Positions 55,776 to 64,000 of a stretch of 64,000 nucleotides of DNA are shown piece by piece; the stretch's first letter is position 1, and every line of letters starts with the position of its first letter. The DNA lies in NCBI RefSeq assembly GCF_030445035.2, contig NC_080698.1, positions 24,087,294 through 24,151,293 on the forward strand, written 5' to 3'. The translations under genes were made by a program, and so were the position numbers. The notes below the pieces were generated by a model. That model was not told the origin of the DNA. It was given only the letters and a program-made list of their open reading frames with translations, and did not search any database. The DNA is from Dasypus novemcinctus. Taxonomy: Eukaryota; Chordata; Mammalia; Cingulata; Dasypodidae.

Positions 55776-56295
55776 CTTGTGAATATTTTTGACTGCTAGG
55801 TAAAAGTACTCATCTCTTGAGCAGAAAATGGATTGTAGTCTGAAGGTACTTCAAAAGCAATCTAAGACATTTGCAGCCTGAGCCAAAGATCAAAGTGAGA
55901 GACCAATCCCAAACAAAATACATATCCAGTGCAAAATACTGAGGACAGATTTTCCTGAGTCATTTAAGTGGTTTTGGCCACCGGCATCCAATCTTCAATA
56001 AATGGAAATTGGCAACATTTCCCATATTCAATTCACCTTGAAAATGCTGAATCATCTATGGGGAACCAAAATGATTGTCTTCATTATGTGTTCAGTTATG
56101 TCTCCTTTTCTTCCAACCACTTTATTGCATATATTAAGAGAGTAACCAACTCATTGTGGTAACAATGAGAGACCTCATGTGCATCACAGAATAATGGGCA
56201 ATGGATGCTAGTGCAACCTGATGCTGACCTGACCAGAAAGAAGACTCTCCACCTCAACACTAAAATGGAGCATATCCAACAGGGAAAATGCAATA
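55776..56295. other. Non-coding unique interval
   Basis: No recognised element. Confidence 0.4.
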
Positions 56296-56299
56296 TGGC

Positions 56300-56505
56300 A
56301 GAGTAATTAAAAGCAACTGCTCTAGTCTGATTACTACTTAATCTGTGTGACCTCCAGCCAGAACCTACATTTTTCATACCTGAGTCACTTAATCTTAAAT
56401 GGCATAATAATGGTACCTTACTCAGAGCTGTTGTGATAATTAAGGGAGGTAGTTCTTGTGAAGAATTCAATACTGTGCATTGAATTCTGTGCCAAGTGTG
56501 AGTAT
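56300..56505 (+). mobile_element. MIR SINE, sense, diverged
   Basis: 'atctgtgtgacctccagcca' and 'ctgttgtgataattaaggga'. The 137-codon - strand frame across it is fortuitous. Confidence 0.55.
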
Positions 56506-56689
56506 TCATGAAAATCAGCTGGAAATATTATTCTGCTCCTCCATAGAATATTATCATATTGATTGCAAGTTATCTTATATGCTAGAATTTACAAAGTGGC
56601 TGTTGACATAATAGTCAATAGAATTATTTTAACACAGTAGTGAAGACATAGAGAGCTTAATATGTACCCGTCAATATATTAAGGGCTAT

Positions 56690-56850
56690 GTTGTCTCATT
56701 TTGCCCTGAAAACAAACCTATGAAGAAGATATTGGTGTCTCCATTTTGCAGATGGGGAAACCAAAGCTCAAGATGGTGAAGAGATTTGCTAAGGAACACT
56801 CAGCTAGTAGGGCTGAAGTAAAGATTTGAGCCCACGTATGACTGATTTCA
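56690..56850 (-). mobile_element. MIR SINE, antisense
   Basis: 'attttgcagatggggaaacc' and 'ctcagctagtagggctgaag'. Confidence 0.75.
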
Positions 56851-56939
56851 GTGCTCAAGCTCTCATTCTCACTGTAGAAATATTCTATATGACAAAGATT
56901 TTCCACAATGAACATAATGTGCTTAACCTTCAGGGCTAT

Positions 56940-57560
56940 TCCTTGATGGCCTTGCTACTCTGTTCTAGTTATCTACCATTGATTAATCACTATCCCAAAA
57001 TTTAATCATAGAAAACAATAGCAGATTCTAGGCACCAGGAATTCAGAAGGAGCACAGTGGAAGGCTGTTATTCTCTGATTATAATGTGTAGAGACTCAGA
57101 TAAGAAGACCTAGGCTAGGGAGTGACCTAAACATCCCAGAGCTGGAGTCACCTAGCCATTTCTTCACACATTTTTGGCATGTGGGCTGGGAGGACTGAAA
57201 GGTTGGGCTCAGCTGGGACCATGGATGAGAGCACTGATGATGCGTGGCCTCCCCATGTGGCTTAGACTTCTTACACTATGTGTCCTGAAATATAGTAGCC
57301 CAAGTGGGAGTACCTAGAAAGCAAGCATCCTCTGATGTCTTCAGACTTGCTCTGGAAGTCATGTAGTATCAATTACTTTGTATTCTATTGTACACATGAT
57401 TCACTAGAAAACCCAGATTCAAGATGACAGGAGTTAGATTTGGTCTCATGATGAGGAACTCAGGGCACAATTACAAAGAGCATCTGGGATGGGAGGTATT
57501 ATAGCTGCCTTCAGAAAATGCGTGATAATATGAAAAGGTTTGCAAGAGAACAAAGGCTTC
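56940..57560. repeat. Probable ancient interspersed repeat, family unknown
   Basis: 'gttgggctcagctgggacca' and 'tggcctccccatgtggctta' recall a widespread old mammalian element, but I cannot name it. Confidence 0.35.
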
Positions 57561-57799
57561 TCTGACAGCCTCACATGATCAGGCAATGAAGAGGAAAAGA
57601 AAAATTTTCCCAATGTCTTGAACACCATCAGAAGAAATCCCTTTTCAGCATGTAGCATAGCGTCAAGCTATGGGTATTAGAATTAAATGAAGCCTGTTGG
57701 AATTTTCCAAGAGGTCTTTTCTAGTAAAATCAAAAAGTCTTAAAGTAAAAAAGATTTATCTGAAGAAATCTTGGTGGATAATGTTAACATTTATGAACA

Positions 57800-57970
57800 C
57801 CTACAAGTTTACTCTTAACATACATATAATCCTCGCAAGCAATTCAAATAAATAACTTCACTAATTCTCAATAATGAGAAGAAAATTGAGGCTTGGAAAC
57901 ACTAGGTAGATGATCCAGTTTCACTCATTTAAGAAATGGGAGAGTAAGGATTCAGGCTCAGTTCTTACAG
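57800..57970 (-). mobile_element. MIR SINE, antisense, diverged
   Basis: 'aaaattgaggcttggaaaca' and 'gagtaaggattcaggctcag'. Confidence 0.6.
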
Positions 57971-58014
57971 ACAACTATAGCAATTCAAGGACAATCTGAT
58001 GATCTTCTTGGAAA

Positions 58015-58425
58015 TTGCTTTTTTATTTCAAATGAAAAAAAGCCAACCTAAGTTGATTCAACTAAATGGAAAGTCATGCTAGTTAAAGGAAATGGCTGGA
58101 CACAGGATCCCAAACAATGTCATTGTGAATCTCTTTCTCTATCTCTTGGTTCTCCTTTCTTCTATTTTGGTTTCATTCTTAAGCAGGCTCTGCACATGTG
58201 GTGACAAAGATGACCACTGCCAGCTCCTGGCCTATATCCTACCATTTGAGGAATACCCAGAGAAATTCAGCTTGTTTCTCTGTAAATTTGAGGAAGTGTC
58301 TCTTTTATCTCTTGTTGCAACTAAAATCTAATTGATCTCAGCTGGGTCTCAAGCCCATCCCTGAATCAATCACATGTGAACAGGTAGATAAAATCAGGTG
58401 TGTGGCCAGGTGACAACCAACCTTG
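58015..58425. repeat. Probable ancient interspersed repeat, related to 5.49-5.87 kb
   Basis: 'taagttgattcaactaaatg', 'gtggtgacaaagatgaccac' and 'cagctcctggcctatatcct'. The family is uncertain. Confidence 0.4.
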
Positions 58426-58879
58426 ACTGTGCATGGGGGAGGAGTGGTTTCCCAAAGGAATATCAGAGTGAAGTAACCAACAGCTCAGGTGCTAACTGCA
58501 CTATAGATGGATAATCTTGTAACAGGAAAGAGTGAACATTTTTCCATTTTTATCAATCCCTTCCCTCTGGCTCCCAGAATTCTTTACCACATCTGTTCCT
58601 CCTTCCTTAGAGGAAAAGAGTTGACAAACTTATTTGCACTAAGGTGTGAGTCACTCTGTCACCAAGAATTCTTGCATTCTAGTTTCTGCTAGGAAAGCAC
58701 TGCAGACAAAGTGGTAAAATAAGGAAGCCAAGTTTTACATAGATTTGAGTATATATTAATATTATAATGACAAAAGTAAACTCTTCAGTTTTAAAATTTA
58801 TAGGTCATATGGAAAGGGCAAATACTCAGACATTCTCAAATTTCAAATTTAAGAAGTTCATAAAAATCGTTGGGCGCTA
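58426..58879. other. Non-coding unique interval
   Basis: No recognised element. Confidence 0.4.
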
Positions 58880-59010
58880 ATTTCTGTCCCTTACAGTCCA
58901 GATCTTTGATTCAGTAAGCCTGAAGTAAGGTCCAGGTATCTGAGTCTTTAGAAAGCACTCCCAAAAGATTTTGATAAAAAGGTTTAAGGAACTTTTCTTT
59001 GTATACCTCT
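58880..59010. mobile_element. MER5-like fragment
   Basis: 'tgattcagtaagcctgaagt' and 'ggtatctgagtctttagaaa'. Confidence 0.45.
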
Positions 59011-59214
59011 GGCTAAACCCAAAGAAATTATTCTCTGATGACTAAACTTCTAGAATCATTGACTCTCTCCTGAAAAAGAGTAATCTTGGAGCAAGGGTAC
59101 TTTTCTCTTCAAAACATACTGCAACCATTGGTCTCCACCATAGATGGGCATCCAATAATAGCTAGGGCCCAACCCCTTTCCATTGGCAAGAGGGAGGAAT
59201 AATTAATAGTTTAA

Positions 59215-59370
59215 AAGGTAACCACACAAGGCGGGGTGTGTTCTCTCTGCCTAGAGGAGCCTGCACCAAATCTAGATGTGTATTTCCATCTTTCTCTCCC
59301 ATTTGTCAGAAAACTCTGTTCTTTCCCCCATTTCCCAAATAAATTCTTTTTACTGGCCTAACTGAAAAAA
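59215..59370 (+). mobile_element. Possible LTR 3' end
   Basis: A pyrimidine-rich stretch leading to CCCAAATAAATTCTTTTTAC and CTGGCCTAACTGA looks like an LTR polyadenylation region. Boundaries are not resolved. Confidence 0.35.
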
Positions 59371-59884
59371 CAAAAAGCAAAATGCAAAAAAATCCATACT
59401 GCATAAGCAGCAGATAATATTCCTATGTGGTTGAGATTTGCAAGGTAGATGAATGATTCCTTCTAGTCATGTGACGTATTATAGCAGACACTGTCAGTGC
59501 CCTATCGATTCCCCTTGGTATCAATCTTTTCATAATGAAGGTGGCTTGCTGTGAATACCTGAGCTTCCCTATGTGAAGGCTTTCTGTTTCTAACTATTGG
59601 GACACACTTAACCCATGCAGGTCCATCTGGAAGGGCTGGAGAGTAAATGCCCCTAAGGCAGCTCTCAATCAATGTCAGATGGGGAGCTGGCAGAAAAGTA
59701 CCCCAGCTTCCATCCTCTCCTTGGGATAGAGCTAAGTCCCAAAAGGAGTAAGTTCTAGTTGTTTACAACTGTAACTGGCTGGTTAGGCTCCCTACTCTGT
59801 CTCTCATCCCCACTTCTATACTAGTGTTTCCTGGGATCAGTTTCCACATAAATGACCAGTACTTTAATCCTTGCTGTAGAGCAA
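59371..59884. other. Non-coding unique interval
   Basis: No recognised element. Confidence 0.4.
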
Positions 59885-60105
59885 AGGTTCTTAACCCAGG
59901 GTCCACGGTCCCTTGGGGGTTTGTGGAAAGATTTCAGGGGATCTGTGAGCTGAATTGAAAATTCAAAAAATCATTATTCTTGTGGGGATGTGTTGGTGCA
60001 GGTGTGATATATTTATTAAATAATGCACAGTATAGTGTGGACTTAGTAAGAGGTCTGTGGTTTTCACTTGACTGGCAAAGGGGTTGTGGAACAAAAAAGG
60101 TTAAG
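59885..60105. mobile_element. Non-autonomous hAT element, second copy
   Basis: Left end AGGTTCTTAACC and right end AAAGGTTAAG are inverted. The flanks TAGAGCAA (59877-59884) and TAGAGTCA (60106-60113) form an 8 bp duplication (6 of 8). Its interior matches the element at 14.52 kb but keeps a ~30 base segment ('gatttcaggggatctgtga') that the other lacks. Confidence 0.75.
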
Positions 60106-60113
60106 TAGAGTCA

Positions 60114-61145
60114 TCTTCTGGGGAAACCAAAAGGAGAGGAAACACCCCTTTATGTCTAATTATAAACACTATGTACTGTGTTTACATTTTCTTAGAAATA
60201 TTAAGTACTGATAATCACCCTCAGATTATACCAAGGAAGAGGCTCCAGTCAAATATCTGAAACTGTCAAGCCAGGGCTTCAATTGGATTGAATTCCTTAA
60301 TCTCTGACACATAAGCTGGCAAACATGCCCTCAGCTATCAAGCCCAGGAAGGAGAATTTATTTTTGTTATTATTTTTACCATTAATTCTGAAAACACAAC
60401 TCAACTTAAATCATGCTAAATGGTGGTTCCAAAGAAGGATATGGGGAAGGAACAGACTGATATTAAAATGTTATTGTACTAAAATAGTCACAGAAAGTGC
60501 AAAAATGTATTTATTATGCAGAATGCATTTGAGCATAATTAGATGTTTTGCAGATTAGAAACAAGGAAAGAGTGGGAAAAGCTGAGCAAAAATCAGCCAA
60601 ATCCAAAGATTTACTCAAAAGGGGAATGGACAGAAGACTGATTCTTAGGATCTGAATGCTGATGAATAACATGTGTCTTCCTTCTGCTTTATCTACTTCC
60701 AAATGGTAGCAAATCATTTTGTTCACAATTATAGAATGGGTTTATTCATTTCAATGTGATGGCCATGGATTTGATTCCATTTCAGTTCTATTGATTACTC
60801 CCAAAACTGCTTCACGGGCTTTCAGAAGAACTCAGGGAATAAATAGCAGCATCAGTTCTTTGTTCTCTGACATGAGGAGAAAAAGATAATCAACATACTT
60901 GTTGAATGAACACATAAGAAAAAAAACAAAATCAGTCCTCAGAGAAGAATATATATATTACATAAATATTATACATATACATATTGGATGTAAATGCCTA
61001 GGAGAGTTCTTTCAGACAAATATGCATCATTTCTTTTTCTGTTCCTGCTGACACCACCAGGGAGAGATCAATTTAGAAATTTGTTTTCAGTTTTATAATT
61101 CAGTCCTCCAGTATATTGTGAAAGAAAACACATAGTTAAAAAGCT
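60114..61145. other. Non-coding unique interval
   Basis: No gene or confident repeat; AT microsatellite near 60949-60958. Confidence 0.4.
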
Positions 61146-61149
61146 CCTG

Positions 61150-64000
61150 AAAGCATTTTTAAAAAATGAAAGAATTGGTAGATTTACAGAAAAATCATGC
61201 AGGAAGTACTGAAATACTATATACCCCCTCACACATGCAGTTTTCCCTATTATTAACACTTTGCATTAGTGTAGTAACTTTATTAAATAGAAGAAACAAT
61301 ATTATCATAATTATACTGTTAACAATAGTCCATAGTTAACATTAGGGTTTACTCTTTGTGTTGTACACATCTATGGTTTTTATGAAACTTTTATTCCGTT
61401 AAACTATATAGAACCTCAAATTTCCCATTTTAACCACTTTCAAATATACACTTCAGTGGTATTAAATACATTCACAATATTGTGCAGCCATCACCACCAC
61501 CCATTACCAAAACTTTCCCATCAACCCAAACAGAAACTCTATACCAACTAAACATTAACTTCCCAATTCTCTAGCCCCACCTGAACTTCTGGTAACCTGT
61601 ACTCTAGTGTCTGACTCGATGAATTTGCACATTCTGATTATTTCATATCAGTAAGATCATACAATATTTCTCCTTTTGTGTCTGGCCTATTACTCTCAAA
61701 CATGATGTTTTCAAGGTTCATCCATGTTGTTGCATGTATCAGAATATCATTCCTTTTATGGCTGTCTTTGTATGTGTATATCACATTTTGTTTATCCATT
61801 CATCTGTTGATGGATACTTGGGTTGCTTCCATCTTTCAGCAATTGTGAATAATGCTGCTATGAACATCAATGTGCAAATATCTGTTCAAGTAAGTCTCTA
61901 CTTTCAGTTCTTTGGGGTATATACCTAGAAAAGGGATTACCAAGTCATTGGTAATTCTATATGTAACTTTCTGAGGAACTGCCAAACTCTTTTCCACAGC
62001 AGCGACACCATTTTACATTCCCACCAATAAAGGAGTGCTATTTCTCCACATCTCCAACACTGTTTTCTTTTTTTTCCCCCTAGAGGATGTGAGATAGTAT
62101 CTCATTGTGGTTTTTCATTTGCATTTCCTAGTGGCTAATGATGTCAAACATCTTTCCATGTGCTTAGTGACCATTTGTGTATCTTATATGGAGAAATATC
62201 TATCCAATTTCTGTGGCAATTTGTGATTATTTTCCAAATCCCCAAAAGAGAAAGATTATGTTTGTAAACTAATCTATTCCTCTGGGTGTGATTCTCTTTG
62301 ATTGTATTCAGTTCAGCTAAGGGGTTTTGATTTGATTATTTGATAAGATTGCTTTGGGCTTTGATTTAACTGTCAGTGGGTATGACTCAGGTTGAGTCCC
62401 CGCCCCCTTCCTGGGTCTGATACAGATGGACACTCACACAGACAGACACAAGAACAGAGAACTCTGTCACTTTTATCCCGCCATGTGACAGAAAGAAGGC
62501 TCAAACAGCTGAGGCCTGGGAGAGATGGGACACTTTGCCTGATAGCTTACAACTGAGAGTGGGAAGAGAGCAGAACAGAAGAGACTGATATAGGAGGCCT
62601 GGAAAGAAAAGCCCTATGCCAGGAGAGAGGGGACTGATTACAGGATAACTTAAGTACAAGCCTCAAGAGATAGGCCCCACAGAGCTCAAGAGGAAATGGT
62701 GAGCATGGAGGTGAAGGCAGAGAACTTCAACACGAGGCTAGTGACTTCAGTGAGAAAGCACCTTTTATGGTGCCTTGAGTTGGACTTTTTACTGCCTTGG
62801 AACTTCAAGCTTGAACCCCAGACAAATACCCTTTATAATAGCCAACAGATTTCTGGTACTTTGCATTGGCAACCCCTTGGCAGCCTAATATAAGTTCTTT
62901 GCCCATATTTATTTGGATTGTTTGTCTTTTGTTGTTGAGTTTTAGGATTTCTTTACATTATCTGGATATTAAAACCTTATCAGATACATGACTTCCAAAA
63001 ATTTTCTTCCATTCTGTGGCTTGTCTTTTTACTTCCTTGGTAAAGTCCTTTGATAAACAAAAGTTATTAATTTTGATGAGGTCCCATTTATTTATTTTTT
63101 CTTTGGTTGCTCATGCTTTGGGTATAAAGTCTAAGAAACCATTGCCTAACACAAGGTTCTGAGGATGTTTCCCTATGGTTTTTTTTTTCAAACTTTATTT
63201 CAAATTCAAAAAGTAAAATACGAGACAAAAGGCTGTTTAACAAGTTATGGAAGCATTATTTTTAAAAATTTCTGTTGCTCATGCAGAAAGTACCAAAATC
63301 CTACACATGCAGTTTTATCTCACCTAATCCTAGTTTTAGTTTTTATATTTTGGTCTTTGATCCATTATAAGTTAATTTTTATCAGATATGAGGTAGGAGT
63401 TCATTCCCCCCCACCCTTTTTTTTTTACTGCATATGTATATTCAGATTTCCTGGCACCATTTGTTGAAGAGACCATTCTATCCCCATTGAATAGACTGGG
63501 CTTCCTTGTCAAAAATTAGCTAGCCAGGGAAGTGAGGTTTTTTCCCTGATTTTTAAATTCTATTCCATTGATCTATGTATCTGTCTTTATGCCAGTACCA
63601 CACTGTTTTGATTACTGTAGCTTTGTAATAAGTTTTAAAATTAGGTAGTATGACCCCTCTAACTTTGCTCTTTTTCAGGATGATCTTGGCTTTTTAGGGC
63701 CTCTTATCCTTCCATATGAATTTGATGATGGGAGTTTTCCATTTTTGCAAAGAAGGCTATTAGAATTTTGATTGGGCCTGTGGTGAGTCCATAAATCTCT
63801 TTGGGTAGAATTGAGATCTTAACAATATTTAGCCTTCTAATCCATGAATGCAGAATGTCTTTCCATTTACTTAGGTCTTCTTTAATTTCTTTCAGCAATG
63901 TTTTATAATTTTCTTTGTACAAGTACTTTACATTTATGGTTAAATTTATTCCTAAATATTTGGTTCTTTTAATTGCTAGTGTAAATGGAATTTTTTTTTT
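61150..64000 (-). mobile_element. L1 LINE, antisense, 3' half, runs off the window
   Basis: Antisense landmarks run in the usual order: 'ccatcaccaccacccattac' (61490), 'ttcatccatgttgttgcatg' (61717), 'ttgtgaataatgctgctatg' (61843), 'attctgtggcttgtcttttt' (63011), 'ccattgatctatgtatctgt' (63565). On the - strand the stretch YKTLLKEIKEDLSKWKDI and RRLNIVKISILPK (63922-63704) is an ORF2 remnant. An LTR splits it at 62.21-62.89 kb, and a ~150 base stretch at 63.17-63.33 kb breaks its order again. Confidence 0.85.
62212..62892 (+). mobile_element. Solo LTR (ERVL/MaLR-like) inside the L1
   Basis: Start TGTGGCAATTTGTG; the part 'gtaaactaatctattcctct' and the 3' end 'gatttctggtactttgcatt' are shared with the LTR at 34.2-35.3 kb. 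L1 sequence resumes right after ('aagttctttgcccatattta'). Confidence 0.7.

Noticed and set aside
56096-56509. 137-codon - strand frame
   Set aside because: It overlaps a MIR and unassigned AT-rich DNA; no domain, no splice context, no recognised similarity.
63704-63922. L1 ORF2 fragment as a CDS
   Set aside because: A short remnant of reverse-transcriptase-bearing ORF2 within a degenerate, LTR-split L1; not a functional protein.

Overview
The window is non-coding eukaryotic DNA from a placental mammal. It has no operons or ribosome-binding sites, no open frame longer than about 200 codons, and is packed with mammalian interspersed repeats (MIR, L2, MER5A, MER20, L1, HAL1, LTRs). About ten copies of a long, GC-rich SINE headed by a tRNA-like promoter and ending in a G-rich tract, an AAATAAAT run and poly(A) match what is known of the DAS-SINEs of armadillos. 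The source is therefore most likely a xenarthran, probably the nine-banded armadillo (Dasypus). I see no intact protein-coding gene, no functional RNA gene and no CRISPR or prokaryotic feature.

Two broken protein genes are recognisable. At 45.8-47.5 kb on the + strand lies a claudin-17-like single-exon gene. It is disrupted by a ~987 bp poly(A)-tailed retroposon flanked by a 16 bp target duplication, by a TGA stop and by frameshifts. At 33.37-33.83 kb on the - strand is a processed pseudogene of the cold-inducible RNA-binding protein RBM3, with a TGA inside its first RNA-binding motif.

Layout. 0-5 kb: an ERV LTR edge followed by four DAS-SINEs, L2, L1 and MER5A pieces. 5-11 kb: sparse old repeats (MIR, MER20, MER5, an L1 3' end). 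11-16 kb: two tandem copies of a LINE-like 3' end, one split by a SINE, then a dimeric tRNA-like SINE and a three-level nest (SINE in hAT element in MER5). 16-22 kb: more SINEs, including two insertions into the same site. 22.6-24.4 kb: a HAL1-like half-LINE carrying a perfect 19 bp hairpin. 25-31 kb: mostly unique DNA with MIRs. 31.5-35.3 kb: antisense HAL1, the RBM3 retrocopy and an LTR split by a SINE. 35-45 kb: MIR, MER5A and MER20 with small retroposon insertions. 45.8-47.5 kb: the claudin-17 relic. 48.2-49.7 kb: an L1 inserted in MER5A. 50-60 kb: an unusual long SINE, L2s, LTRs and a hAT element. 61.15-64 kb: an antisense L1 split by an LTR and running off the window.

The parts do not form a pathway; the window reads as an intergenic region. 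If the claudin relic is the orthologous locus, the region would correspond to the human 21q22.11 interval around CLDN17/CLDN8, and the lineage would have lost CLDN17. Repeat family names are given from memory of consensus sequences and were not checked by a search.
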